Shown here: piece after piece, positions 6,937 to 16,930 of the stretch
Layout of the letters: every line of letters begins with the position of its first letter
How positions within the stretch are numbered: the stretch's first letter is position 1
DNA from: Gammaproteobacteria bacterium
GTDB lineage: Bacteria > Pseudomonadota > Gammaproteobacteria > Pseudomonadales > Azotimanducaceae
Length of the DNA stretch: 64,000 bases
NCBI GenBank assembly: GCA_018666555.1
Contig: JABIZD010000021.1
Location: 1 to 64,000 of the forward strand
Direction: 5' to 3'
The notes under the pieces: generated by a model
Told to the model about the DNA's origin: nothing
The model's input: only the letters and a program-made list of their open reading frames with translations
Databases searched by the model: none
Made by a program: the position numbers and the translations under genes

Positions 6937-9900
6937 GGTGAAACCTTAAGTCGTTTCCAGGAAAGACGCCCGGTATTGGGTCCGAAGGAAGTATTAGTAA
7001 GTCTGACCTCCAGTGACTGATCACTCAATTGTGTTACCCGGCTTTCGCCAAAAAATGCAGCATCGGTCGGTACTGCTTCATCGAAACGAGTGGCTAAAAC
7101 GATATCACTATCTATCTCATCTCCCGAGTCAAACAACCCATCATTATTCAAATCAAATACGCCGTTACTAATACAGTTGCCATACCCACCTTGATTCCCA
7201 TAGCCAGCAACAGCAGGCGAAAAGCCACCCCCTGTACTAGGACAAAATGCCAGAGCAAAGCCACCAGTACTTGATTCGCAACTGGCGGCAGCACGCGGCG
7301 CTATACTATTAACGAACGCAACGCCGCCTCTTAACTGGATGTTACGTACTGCCTTTTCGCCTGGAAATTCTATTCCGACTTCCAAACCAAAGGCCGGTAC
7401 ATCCAGATCGTTATACCAACCCAGAACACCTGATGCCGAATCCGCAGAATCAGTAGGCACAGCATAAACAACAGGATTGGAGCTCAAAGTCCTACCACAG
7501 GTAAAACTGGTACCAGAACTGGTTTCGATATTCCCACAGACGTTGGTGTATTCCTGCTCAATCAATTGCGCTTTATTTATGACGCTATTGCCTAATCTAT
7601 CCCAAAGGCCATATATACTCTGAACGCTGGAATCAGCTCGGTCGGAATTTCTGACATAACTACCCGTGCCAAACATAACAATGAACCCATCCTCGTTGGG
7701 GTGGTTAATGACAACGGGTTTATTAATAGCCGGTTGAGGTATCGAATCATAACTCGCTTCAAAAATCTTGGCGACATTCCATTGCTGATAAACCTGTGTT
7801 CCAGACTTGCATTCGCCTAGTCCTCCAGAATGTGCATCGCCAGATTCAAGATCCGCACGACAAAGATCAAATCGATAAAAATTACCTTGGGCATCACCTG
7901 CGTATATATAATCAACTGAGCCGTTTGAATCGACGTCTATTCCCCTGACTGCCCCTAGTCCATTCGGAATCCCAGCAAATGGGCCACTACTAGTCACGCC
8001 AAACCCAGTATCAATCTTCACGAAATCTTGATCATTAGCGCCACATGAGACGGGTAGAGCACCAGCAGCCCCATGAACAATATCAGGGTGACACCAAATG
8101 CCATCTCGACCCCGTGCCGCGAACAGTACAAATAACTTTGCAATGCCAGCGGTACTATTAAGGCCATTGCCAAAAATTGAGACCCATTCTCGTTCGCCCT
8201 GACTATCGGTTACGTTACTCATCGCCAAAACAGGAGCACTGAAGGAATAACCCAGATCTTTAACCAATTGGGGTGTCGCCTGGGAATCGCGCCTTCGCAA
8301 CCCTGCGCTGTTCAATAAGGGATTTCCATTAACATCGACAGGATAAGTATCGTCCGAATCGGTGAATTCCCAGTAAACCAATTCGCCTGCATTTGCCTCG
8401 GTCATTCTAACTGGATCAGTCACATCCAAGGCGAACAGGCCCTTACCGCCAGCACCATATCCACCCACAAGTACCGTTCGCCAGCTTTTTGATGAGGTTC
8501 CACTGGATCCGGCTGGCCGACCTATAAACATGTCATCTAACGCAGGGGTCGCATCAACCAGATACTTGTGGGTGTAATTAAAATCCAGTAACTCCTTTAT
8601 CTTATTATTAAAAGTACCTGTTTGAGTTGCATCTGAAATAAACGAAAATACTTCATCACCAGTCGCCGGGTTAAAGACATGCAACATACCATCGTTGGCA
8701 GCGACATAGATTCGACTGGCTCGATTTGCCTTGCTGACCTTGAAACTCTCATAACTATTCTCGCCCTGCGGGTAGGGGCCCCGATTCCTCCGAGAACGAT
8801 TCGGTGGACCAACGAAAACCGGAGCTGAGTTAACTATATCGCCTAAACGTCCATTCGTGCTGGGTCTTTCCCTGAATCGACCTGCTGGCCGTTCATTAAC
8901 CACACTTCCCCTGAAGTAGTCGATGCGCTTATCTATCTGGACGGTATCAATATCGGTATCATTGGCATCCAGCATGATATTAAACTGGTCAGCAGTTAAA
9001 TTAGCCCTATCAAAGGCTACGCCTTGATTATCTACAGGACTAAAAGTGACCATGTTCCTGTCACTTGGCTCAATGTCGTCGAGTTGCTCAGCACCGCTCC
9101 AGAGCGTTTCTGTGATCAATCCATCGTCACCAAACGTCTGGGCGATGAGATCACCGGTTTTATCACGAATATTATAAAAAGCACGATAAACAATTGCCTG
9201 GTTCTGAATTTCCTGGGAATTGAAACTGACCGCACTGGCTGCACCAATACCTGAGGAGAACTCTTCAAATGCAGCATTTAAGCGCGTTTCCAATTCAGTA
9301 GGATTTTTTGCATTTAGCAGCGCACCACGACCATTCAGTGCGGCATGTCTCAAATCATTATTTTTACCTTCACTGGTGTCTGGATAACCCCAGTTAAAAC
9401 TCTGCGTAAGGTCTTCCGGCAGACTGCCCAGACTATCTTCCAATCCAAAAGCAACAACAAAGGTTGACATATGCTGGTGCATTTTATCGTTTGGGAAGGC
9501 ATTTGATGGTGCGTGTTGCGTGTCTCGATCAGTCACCGGGACATCATCATCTAGCAATGGATGGAGGTCGGATTCATAATAATACATGGCAACATCTGCC
9601 AGACTCCTATTACAGTCCCTGGAATTGTTACCACAACCTGCAAACTGTCCCTGGTCAAACAAACTAGCGCCTGATCCGGTTAACGTCTGATTACCATCTG
9701 AATCAGCATTACCAGTGATCTGAGGATCACTTCCATTCCAGAATCCATCGGTAATCAGTAGAGTATAATTCTGCTGGCAACTACCCAATGGCGCCCCAAG
9801 GATTGGGCATCCCCCCGGGCCATCACCTGGACTACCCTGTTGGCCCATAATATTAGGGCTCTGACAACGAAAGTACTCTCCCGCTCTGGCCAACGATCGC

Positions 9901-12278
9901 CGCAATGGTGTTCCACCATTCGAACTGGTGTTAAATAAGGCTTGCAGCATGGTCCTCTTTTGCCCGGTCAAAGGAGACTCATTAAAATCAGCTATGGGCA
10001 CATTGTTATTGGTGCCATTCAAAGTGGCATACCCGACCCTGAGGTTCTCAGCAGCACCAAAAACCTTACCTAAAGCTGATTTAGCTGCAAATTCTCGTGA
10101 TCGAGCAAAGGTATAAAAATTAGCAAAATTTTGTTTCTCCTCAGCCAGGGTACAAAACCCAGCGCCAAGGCAATCAGACCTAGTTTCCGCTTTCGGATAG
10201 GTATCACTACCATCATCGTAGCCCAATGGATAGGCGCCGGCCTCGGAAGCCCCTGTTTCGCCTTTAATCTGCACTAAACGACCTTCAGTACAGGGGTCAT
10301 TAGGTGCAGTTATCGGCGAAGGTCCATCTATGTATTGATAGGTCTGGGCGAGATTTCCATTAACCGTATCTCCTATGCTGGTACTATCCGGACATTGTGA
10401 ATTGTCATCGACGTCAGTCCACACATAATATCGTGCCAGATTGTCTGTAGATAAATTGGTAGTCTGATAATTACCAGACACATAAGGGTTCCTGATGGCA
10501 CTGGTGAAAACTGAATTGATGAAGGGCTGGCCCTGCCGGTTCAACCCTACCCAAGGGTCATAACGGACAGCAGGATCATAATATATCTTATTAAAATCTT
10601 TATTTTGAATTCGCCACAGGCCTTTACCAGGCTGATTTTCCTCCCTCTGGGCAGTCCACCTATTCCAGTAACTGTTACCTGGGAAGTGCATATATTTTTT
10701 TGAGTAGGAACAGGAGGTTCTGGTCCGTCTTCTATGACGATAGGTTCGGCAGGTTTCCACCGCCGCCACGCCTGAATTAGCCACGTCATCTGTCATGATG
10801 TCCCATACCATACTGCCAGAGTCATCCTGTACCACCAATACATTTGGTGTAGCAGAAATGCCGATTTCCAGCGGAGAGTCCGCCAGGTCATAATCTGTCT
10901 CCAGGACCTCTGAGACTGAGCCTGCACTGGCACCATCGATAGGATTAACCTGAATCGTAAAGTGATTATTGAAGCTGCAATTAGCCGACGTACGGGGCGC
11001 GCCAACGACGCACACATTGGTATCGCAGACATCAAACTTGATAACAACCGAACCGGAAAAACTGGCTGGCGGCGTGAAGGTTATGTCTCCATTACCGCAA
11101 TAAGGTGGGTCAATAGCGCCTACATTATTATTGTTTGTATCGACGCCCGTTGCCGACAATATGGAAAAGTACAAATCTTGCATGTCCGCGCAGGTATCAA
11201 CGCCAGGGTCACAACCCAGACCATCGTAGATGGTATTGTCTTTATCAAACACTCTCGCAGCGAGGCCAAAATCACCCAGGCCATCGTTTTCATAGCGGCC
11301 ATTCCAGGTCTTGGATGTGCCTTGCAACATGGTGCCATTCAATCCGGCTACAATGTTCGGTGGATCATTTACTGATACCACCGTCACTGTCACCGTTGCT
11401 GAAGACTGCTGACCATCAACATCCTCAATCGTATAGGTAAAGGTATCCGAGCCATTAAAGTCAGCGCGGGGTTCATAGGTAATCTCAGGGCTATTCTGGC
11501 CGGGCGTAAATAGTCTATCTGAGTCACCATCCACACAATTGCTACAGATAACCCTGTTCACCTCAAAACCGTTGCTACCCCCTCGGTTTACAATGGTTCC
11601 GCTGGATGCATCCAGTACCACCTTCAGGGGATCTGTTTCATCCTCGCATTCTGGGTCTTCCAAGGGAGAGGGAGAACATTCCACCCAGACCTCGTCGCCT
11701 TCTGGGTCCTTAAAACCAGTCGCCAGACTGATAATGGTATAAGGTGGATCACCGATTGCATCATTGAGTAATAACGTTAGCTGACTCACCCCAGAATCCT
11801 CTGCCACACTGAACTGGTCATCAACTGCCAGCGGCACTCTATCGATATCATTACCATTTATAGTCATGGTCACGGTAGAAGAGGCTAGTGCCTGACCATC
11901 ACTATCGGAGATGCTGTAAGTAAAAGTATCTAGGCTGGTTTCACCAAGCTGCAGGGCATGAAATGTCGCTGAGGTCGATGCATCATACAGAAAGGAACCA
12001 TTGGTATAGACCGTTAAACTGGCACCAGAGGCTAAAACAAGCTGACTGCCAAGTAATTCAGCCGAACCCTGAATCTCGCTGACCTCAAGCGTCTGGGTAT
12101 TACCATCGTTATCGGTATCATTTTGTAATAAACCCGGTGCTGCCTGGTTCAATGCAGCATTCTCATCAAGCTGATAACTGTCGGCAACTGAGCTGGGCAG
12201 CGCAGCATAAACGAAATGGCTAAACAGCAAAGTTAGCAAGAAAAGCCATTTAAAGGTTTCGAACACTGAGAGCCCCAT
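6933..12278 (-). CDS. PilY1-like pilus-tip adhesin with cadherin-like N-terminus
   Basis: A 1781-residue exported protein. The signal peptide covers roughly residues 1-25. Residues about 28-310 hold tandem cadherin/VCBS-like modules (DENAALNQAAPGLLQNDTD; later ADFNGSDTFTYTIEDVDG). Near residue 483 a von Willebrand A-like segment starts with the metal-site motif DDSGSM. From about 1188 the C-terminal PilY1 beta-propeller follows: RIYVAANDGMLHVFNP, LVDATPALDD, GGYGAGGKGLFALDVTDP and IDVDSNGSVDYIYAGD (calcium loop near 1446). A second calcium-loop-like DLNNDGLFDSGDEID lies near 1706. PilY1 proteins sit at type IV pilus tips and act in adhesion and surface sensing. Many paired Cys suggest disulfides. 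No minor pilin genes are adjacent, which is unusual. The cadherin-like modules are additional to the core of the family. Confidence 0.88.
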   Translation of the reverse strand: MGLSVFETFKWLFLLTLLFSHFVYAALPSSVADSYQLDENAALNQAAPGLLQNDTDNDGNTQTLEVSEIQGSAELLGSQLVLASGASLTVYTNGSFLYDASTSATFHALQLGETSLDTFTYSISDSDGQALASSTVTMTINGNDIDRVPLAVDDQFSVAEDSGVSQLTLLLNDAIGDPPYTIISLATGFKDPEGDEVWVECSPSPLEDPECEDETDPLKVVLDASSGTIVNRGGSNGFEVNRVICSNCVDGDSDRLFTPGQNSPEITYEPRADFNGSDTFTYTIEDVDGQQSSATVTVTVVSVNDPPNIVAGLNGTMLQGTSKTWNGRYENDGLGDFGLAARVFDKDNTIYDGLGCDPGVDTCADMQDLYFSILSATGVDTNNNNVGAIDPPYCGNGDITFTPPASFSGSVVIKFDVCDTNVCVVGAPRTSANCSFNNHFTIQVNPIDGASAGSVSEVLETDYDLADSPLEIGISATPNVLVVQDDSGSMVWDIMTDDVANSGVAAVETCRTYRHRRRTRTSCSYSKKYMHFPGNSYWNRWTAQREENQPGKGLWRIQNKDFNKIYYDPAVRYDPWVGLNRQGQPFINSVFTSAIRNPYVSGNYQTTNLSTDNLARYYVWTDVDDNSQCPDSTSIGDTVNGNLAQTYQYIDGPSPITAPNDPCTEGRLVQIKGETGASEAGAYPLGYDDGSDTYPKAETRSDCLGAGFCTLAEEKQNFANFYTFARSREFAAKSALGKVFGAAENLRVGYATLNGTNNNVPIADFNESPLTGQKRTMLQALFNTSSNGGTPLRRSLARAGEYFRCQSPNIMGQQGSPGDGPGGCPILGAPLGSCQQNYTLLITDGFWNGSDPQITGNADSDGNQTLTGSGASLFDQGQFAGCGNNSRDCNRSLADVAMYYYESDLHPLLDDDVPVTDRDTQHAPSNAFPNDKMHQHMSTFVVAFGLEDSLGSLPEDLTQSFNWGYPDTSEGKNNDLRHAALNGRGALLNAKNPTELETRLNAAFEEFSSGIGAASAVSFNSQEIQNQAIVYRAFYNIRDKTGDLIAQTFGDDGLITETLWSGAEQLDDIEPSDRNMVTFSPVDNQGVAFDRANLTADQFNIMLDANDTDIDTVQIDKRIDYFRGSVVNERPAGRFRERPSTNGRLGDIVNSAPVFVGPPNRSRRNRGPYPQGENSYESFKVSKANRASRIYVAANDGMLHVFNPATGDEVFSFISDATQTGTFNNKIKELLDFNYTHKYLVDATPALDDMFIGRPAGSSGTSSKSWRTVLVGGYGAGGKGLFALDVTDPVRMTEANAGELVYWEFTDSDDTYPVDVNGNPLLNSAGLRRRDSQATPQLVKDLGYSFSAPVLAMSNVTDSQGEREWVSIFGNGLNSTAGIAKLFVLFAARGRDGIWCHPDIVHGAAGALPVSCGANDQDFVKIDTGFGVTSSGPFAGIPNGLGAVRGIDVDSNGSVDYIYAGDAQGNFYRFDLCRADLESGDAHSGGLGECKSGTQVYQQWNVAKIFEASYDSIPQPAINKPVVINHPNEDGFIVMFGTGSYVRNSDRADSSVQSIYGLWDRLGNSVINKAQLIEQEYTNVCGNIETSSGTSFTCGRTLSSNPVVYAVPTDSADSASGVLGWYNDLDVPAFGLEVGIEFPGEKAVRNIQLRGGVAFVNSIAPRAAASCESSTGGFALAFCPSTGGGFSPAVAGYGNQGGYGNCISNGVFDLNNDGLFDSGDEIDSDIVLATRFDEAVPTDAAFFGESRVTQLSDQSLEVRLTNTSFGPNTGRLSWKRLKVSP

Positions 12279-12652
12279 AAATTATTCAAGTAGACTACTG
12301 TTAAATGGACTGCTATCCCTTTGCATTTACAAAAAAGTTAATTCATTAGTTTACGCAGTATCATTCGATTCAAGGCGGTCGATAATAAAATCTGATTAAT
12401 CACTTAAAGTAACCGATTCCTCTAGCAAACACGGCTCACCTATCAGTGCGCTGACCAACCCTAAATTCGACGCCATAAAAAAATAGGGTCCAAACATGTT
12501 AATTTTTTTTAATTGAAAACACAAATTAGCGACTCAGTTGCGAAAACACCCTGAGTCCAGACTATCGTAACTCTAGGCTAACTGACATCCATGTCTTGAT
12601 CGAACAATATCATGTTATACCTGCCCAAGCGTTGTCGATTTATAGTCACTAT
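12279..12652. other. AT-rich intergenic region upstream of PilY1-like gene
   Basis: About 370 bp with no open frame of interest. It should carry the promoter of the PilY1-like gene and the 3' end of the serine-hydrolase transcript. A poly-A/poly-T stretch lies near 12478-12512, but I see no hairpin next to it good enough to call a terminator. Confidence 0.4.
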
Positions 12653-13915
12653 TTAATCGATCAGCGCTTGGTAGACTCGGCTTCTTAGTTCTCTTCTGAT
12701 TGGATAAGTAGAAGAGGGTATCAACTGGGTTAAAAAAATGACAAACATTTCTTCCTCAGGATCAAGCCAGAAAAAAGTGCTGGCAGCACCGCCCCAATGA
12801 TGTTCACCTACTGAGGCGATAATATTTGCCTTTGCAGGGTCCAATACGACTGCCCAGCCTATACCAAAACCGATTCCTTCATAGTTTGTCTCACTCCACA
12901 CCGGCTGACCCATTGATGCCAAATCACCATTATCAGGTAACTGGTTCAGCCGCATGAACTCAACCGTCTTTCTTGACAGCAATCTGTTGCCATCAAGTTC
13001 ACCCTGGTTCATCAACATCTGGCAGAAACGCGCATAATCTCCCATTGTCCCAACCAGGCCACCGCCACCCGAAAGAAATTCCGGCGTTTCAAGGTAGCTG
13101 CTCTGAGTCGCAGACTCAACGAGACGTATTCCCCCTGGACGATCTTGGTGATTAATTCCACCAGCACCAACGTTGGCCATAGTCAAGCCAGAGGTGGGCC
13201 CATACAACGCCGCAAATCGATCTACTTGATCTGCTCGCACACTGAAACCCGTATCATTCATTTGTAGTGGGTCGAAGATATGATGATGAAAAAATTCTGC
13301 CAACGACTCTCCTGACCAGAGTTCGACTAGCCGACCCAACACGTCAGTGGCGACACTATAGTTCCATTGCGACCCAGGCTGACAGAGCAGAGGAATGCCA
13401 GCCAGCAAGTCGACCCATTCCGCCAGGTTAAAACTGCGACCTTGATCCAGACCCCGGTTCCGGTATTCAGCATCAATAACATTCTGGTGCATGAAACCAT
13501 ACGTGAGGCCAGCAGTATGGGTCATTAATTGTCGGACCGTCATTGGTGTCTTCTGTGGTACCGATTGACTGATATCTCCGCCTGACCAGACCGGCGTATG
13601 TGCAAAAGCCGGAAGGTATCTCGACACCGGATGATCTAACTGAAAACAACCTCTTTCATACAGCATCATCGCAGCAACGGTGGTAATCGGTTTGGTCATT
13701 GAAAACATGCGTACCAGCGTATCTTCGGCAAAGGCTTGTGACGGTTCCTTCCTAGCGTCTCCAGTTGCCTCCAAAAATGCCACTTCACCTCGTCTGCAGA
13801 TTAGCAGGCTTGCGCCTGCTATTCGCTCACTTGTAACCTGCTGCTCAAGCCAGGCAGATACCCGACCCAGTCTTTCCTGGTCTAAGCCTACCTTTCCAGG
13901 TGCTACTATGTTCAT
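12653..13915 (-). CDS. Beta-lactamase-fold serine hydrolase (family VIII esterase type)
   Basis: About 420 aa, related to class C beta-lactamases and family VIII carboxylesterases (EstB type). The nucleophile motif S-M-T-K is at residues 72-75, the catalytic Tyr lies in WNYSVATDVLGR near 186, and the C-terminal HHWGGAAST near 371 is the family's replacement for the KTG box. There is no signal peptide, which fits an intracellular esterase rather than a secreted beta-lactamase. ATG at 13915 and TTG at 13918 are both possible starts behind a weak GAGG. The next gene on the same strand, an acyl-CoA dehydrogenase, lies 160 bp upstream. A second gene of this superfamily sits at 48012. Confidence 0.88.
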   Translation of the reverse strand: MNIVAPGKVGLDQERLGRVSAWLEQQVTSERIAGASLLICRRGEVAFLEATGDARKEPSQAFAEDTLVRMFSMTKPITTVAAMMLYERGCFQLDHPVSRYLPAFAHTPVWSGGDISQSVPQKTPMTVRQLMTHTAGLTYGFMHQNVIDAEYRNRGLDQGRSFNLAEWVDLLAGIPLLCQPGSQWNYSVATDVLGRLVELWSGESLAEFFHHHIFDPLQMNDTGFSVRADQVDRFAALYGPTSGLTMANVGAGGINHQDRPGGIRLVESATQSSYLETPEFLSGGGGLVGTMGDYARFCQMLMNQGELDGNRLLSRKTVEFMRLNQLPDNGDLASMGQPVWSETNYEGIGFGIGWAVVLDPAKANIIASVGEHHWGGAASTFFWLDPEEEMFVIFLTQLIPSSTYPIRRELRSRVYQALID

Positions 13916-14073
13916 CAAGTTGCTTGCCTCTTAATTTAAAGACCCCGTGCCCATAAAAAGCGCTGCCCAGGCAATTTCGCAGAGTTGGCTCTACAGCTTT
14001 CTGCCAGCCAACCTGGTGTTACTGCAAACCGTCGGCAAGCTCTCTTATATTACCTCGTCTTTCCGGTTCCTGA

Positions 14074-15372
14074 TTACCAGGCTTCGACTTCCCGTTCAAT
14101 CAGATGACCCACCTGGTCAAGTGCTGCACTGCGCAGGTTTGGCAAAGTGTACTTGGGGAAGAGCTCATCAGTACCCTCGTAATCTCGCAATACCTGTCTT
14201 GCCAACGTGACCTTATGAACCTCTGTTGGACCATCGGCGATACCCATGACATAAGAGCCCAGTAACATGCCAGAAAGAGGCAGCTCGTTAGAGATCCCCA
14301 GCGCACCATGAACCTGAATGCATCTGGAAACGACATCATGATAAACCTTAGGCATGGCAGCTTTAATGGCAGCAATATCCTTTCTTACTTTCATGTAATC
14401 ATTGTATTGGTCGATTCTCCAGGCAGTGCGTAATACCAGCAGCCGGAATGATTCCATTTCTATCCACGAATCAGCAATCTTCTCCTGCACCATCTGTTTG
14501 CTGGCGAGTACTTCTCCTTTGGTATTACGCGACAGCGTTCTCTCACACATCATGTCAAAGGCACGACGAATCTGGCCTACGGTACGCATGGCATGATGGA
14601 TCCTGCCTCCACCCAGTCGAGTCTGCGCAACCGCAAAACCTTGGCCTCTGGGTCCAAGGATATTGCTCTTAGGAATTCGCACATCGGTATAACGAACATA
14701 GGCATGTGAGCCATGGCCAGGTGGTTCAGCACCGACACCTACATTGCGGACAATGTCTACCCCCGGCGTATCCGTTGGTACCACCAGCATACTGGCCCTA
14801 CCATGGGCGCTTGCTTCCGGGTCCGTCACTGCCATCACAATGAGAAAACTTGCATATCGAGCATTTGATGAAAACCATTTTTCGCCATTGATGACGAAGT
14901 CATCTCCATCCTCTACCGCCATACATTTGAATTGCGTTGGGTCTGCACCACCTTGTGGTTCGGTCATCGAATAACTCGATGCTAGTTCACCGTTGAGCAA
15001 GGGCTGTAAATATCGCTCTTTAATCTCATCAGTACCATAATGTGCAAGGATTTCGGCATTGCCGGTATCAGGCGCCTGACAACCAAAAACAACTGAGGCA
15101 AATCTGGACTGGCCCAGAATTTCGTTCAGTAGAGCCAGTTTCAACTGGCCAAAACCCAGGCCGCCCAACTCCGGGCCCAAATGGCAAGCCCAGAGCCCCA
15201 TTTCTTTTACTTCCTGCTGAAGCGGCCGGACACATCTTATGAAATCCGGATCCTGATACTCCATCGCCGAACCGAGCACCATGTCTAAAGGGGCTACCTT
15301 AGTTCTGACAAATTCTTCCGCCCAATCCAAAAGAACCTGATATTCCTTTTCTGTTTCAAAATCCCAAGCCAT
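14074..15372 (-). CDS. Acyl-CoA dehydrogenase (ACAD10/11-like)
   Basis: FAD-dependent alpha,beta-dehydrogenation of an acyl-CoA, cytoplasmic, 432 aa. Recognisable blocks are YSMTEPQGGADPTQF (FAD/substrate loop), NGEKWFSSNARYA, RLGGGRIHHAMRTVGQIRRA and the C-terminal IADGPTEVHKVTLARQVLRD. The DGPTEVH segment takes the place of the EGT block of medium-chain enzymes, which is usual in the ACAD10/11 group that acts on unusual or branched acyl-CoAs. GAGGAGACGAAA precedes the ATG, a good ribosome site. It is divergent from the SDR at 15533 across a 160-bp promoter region. The exact substrate is unknown. Confidence 0.9.
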   Translation of the reverse strand: MAWDFETEKEYQVLLDWAEEFVRTKVAPLDMVLGSAMEYQDPDFIRCVRPLQQEVKEMGLWACHLGPELGGLGFGQLKLALLNEILGQSRFASVVFGCQAPDTGNAEILAHYGTDEIKERYLQPLLNGELASSYSMTEPQGGADPTQFKCMAVEDGDDFVINGEKWFSSNARYASFLIVMAVTDPEASAHGRASMLVVPTDTPGVDIVRNVGVGAEPPGHGSHAYVRYTDVRIPKSNILGPRGQGFAVAQTRLGGGRIHHAMRTVGQIRRAFDMMCERTLSRNTKGEVLASKQMVQEKIADSWIEMESFRLLVLRTAWRIDQYNDYMKVRKDIAAIKAAMPKVYHDVVSRCIQVHGALGISNELPLSGMLLGSYVMGIADGPTEVHKVTLARQVLRDYEGTDELFPKYTLPNLRSAALDQVGHLIEREVEAW

Positions 15373-15532
15373 TTTCGTCTCCTCTGAAATTCAAACCAAC
15401 GTGGATTAACCACCCTAACTGCCAAAATAAACCCTTCTGCGCCAACAGGCAACCACCTGCTGGATTGAAAACCCACCTTTCAGGTATAGTCTACAGTTCA
15501 TTTGAATATTCACCGTACGAGGAGACCCTAAC

Positions 15533-16309
15533 TTGGTAGATACCACTTTATTTGATTTAACCGGAAAAGTAGCTTTGCTCACCGGCTCTTCCAAGGGCAT
15601 GGGTCAAGCGATGGCTCTAGGCCTGGCCGAGCATGGCGCCAAGGTCGTCATTTCCAGCAGAAAACAAGACCAGTGTGATGAAGTCGCTGCTTTAATCAAT
15701 GAATCTTGTGGGGCTGGATCAGCCATCGCCATCGCCTGCAACATTGGTTACAAAGAGCAATTACAGAACCTGGTAGATGAAACTCACCACCAGCTAGGCG
15801 CCATCGACGTCTTAATCGGTAACGCTGGGGTCAATCCATTTTATGGCTCCATTATGGATATTCCCGATAGTGCCTATAACAAAATCATGGAAAGCAATGT
15901 CCGTTCAAACCTGTGGCTGGCCAAAATGGTAGCACCTGATATGATCGAAAAGGGCAGTGGCTCCATTGCTATCACCAGTAGTACCGGCGCATTTGGTCCC
16001 TCTGAAGTACTCGGCACCTATAATATATCCAAGTTAGCTGACATCGCGCTGGTCCGGAATCTAGCCCAGGAGTTAGGCCCTAAAGGGATACGGGTAAATG
16101 CGATCTGCCCCGGACTGGTCAAGACAGATTTTGCTAAAGCCCTCTGGGATAACCCTGAAGTCGAGAGAAGAGCCAACGAGGTGACACCCCTGAGGCGACT
16201 GGGCGAACCCGATGATTTCAAAGGTATTGCGGTATTCCTTGCTTCATCAGCCAGCAGTTGGATTACCGGTCAGGCATTAACGGTATGCGGCGGCACTAAT
16301 ATGTGGTGA
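15533..16309 (+). CDS. Short-chain dehydrogenase/reductase
   Basis: Classical SDR, 258 aa, NAD(P)-dependent. TGSSKGMG (residues 17-24), GNAG (97-100), a Ser pair at 149-150 and YNISK (Tyr163, Lys167) are in place. An Arg after the second strand (SSRKQ) favours NADPH. It starts with TTG behind GAGGAG seven bases upstream; no ATG lies nearby in frame. The C-terminus ITGQALTVCGGTNMW is typical of 3-oxoacyl-ACP-reductase-like SDRs, with WITGQ before the final strand. It is divergent from the acyl-CoA dehydrogenase, and joint regulation would make sense for a shared beta-oxidation-like route (inference). Confidence 0.9.
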   Translation: MVDTTLFDLTGKVALLTGSSKGMGQAMALGLAEHGAKVVISSRKQDQCDEVAALINESCGAGSAIAIACNIGYKEQLQNLVDETHHQLGAIDVLIGNAGVNPFYGSIMDIPDSAYNKIMESNVRSNLWLAKMVAPDMIEKGSGSIAITSSTGAFGPSEVLGTYNISKLADIALVRNLAQELGPKGIRVNAICPGLVKTDFAKALWDNPEVERRANEVTPLRRLGEPDDFKGIAVFLASSASSWITGQALTVCGGTNMW

Positions 16310-16409
16310 TTTAATTTAAGGGATGCCCAGCTATATTGCCGACCTGTGACTATCTCAGTAATTTGCCTCTCTGGGCGACACCTTTTATTAACTCGCTCAA
16401 CAGTATCGA

Positions 16410-16665
16410 TGGCCTGCCCGCCTGGACAATATAACCAGGCGATGACTGCAATCCTTGTAGATAAGCACTGGCATCAAAACCCAAGGGTCCGTAACGAGCC
16501 TGCACAGCCATAATAAGTTCACGACTCCAATACGACCCGGCGGTGGAAACCCTAATAAAGTACGCTGGTCAACTGTACAGGTAGCAATCCAGCGTTCCAT
16601 GGATTGATCCGGGCGATAAGCAGACCAGGACCAGCGCGGATGCAGTTTACCTATCCATTCACTGT
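16410..16665 (-). pseudogene. Decaying duplicate of PhyH gene 3' end
   Basis: This segment is a near copy of 16666-16930, which encodes the C-terminus of the adjacent phytanoyl-CoA-dioxygenase-like gene. Its frame reads EWIGKLHPRWSWSAYRPDQ like the parent, then diverges after GFPPPG because a four-base deletion (CCAATACGACC against CCAATAACCATGACC) shifts the frame. The parent stop codon is also altered by a T/G change. It has no start signal and no N-terminus, so it is a dead fragment. Confidence 0.9.
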
Positions 16666-16930
16666 TGGCCTGCCCGCCTGGACAATACAACCAGGCGATT
16701 ACTGCAATCCTTGTAGATAAGCGCTGGCATCAAAACCCAAGGGTCCGTAACGAGCCTGCACAGCCATAATGAGTTCACGACTCCAATAACCATGACCCGG
16801 CGGTGGAAACCCTATCAAAGTACGCTGATCAACTGTACAGGTAGCAATCCAGCGTTCCATGGATTGATCCGGGCGATAAGCAGACCAGGACCAACCCGGA
16901 TGCATATTACCTATCCATTCACTGTCGGCC
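16410..16930. repeat. Tandem duplication of about 256-265 bp
   Basis: Two direct copies abut with no spacer. The left copy begins GGCCTGCCCGCC at 16411 and the right copy begins with the same sequence at 16667. The right copy runs out at 16926-16930, where GGCC is followed by TTTTTGAAAG. The sequences flanking the join share only GGCCT, which fits a microhomology-mediated tandem duplication. The copies differ by scattered substitutions and a four-base indel, so the event is not brand new. Confidence 0.9.

Noticed and set aside
10962-11440. Long plus-strand frames inside the PilY1-like gene
   Set aside because: They are antisense to conserved PilY1/cadherin-like modules and reflect the repeated composition of that gene.
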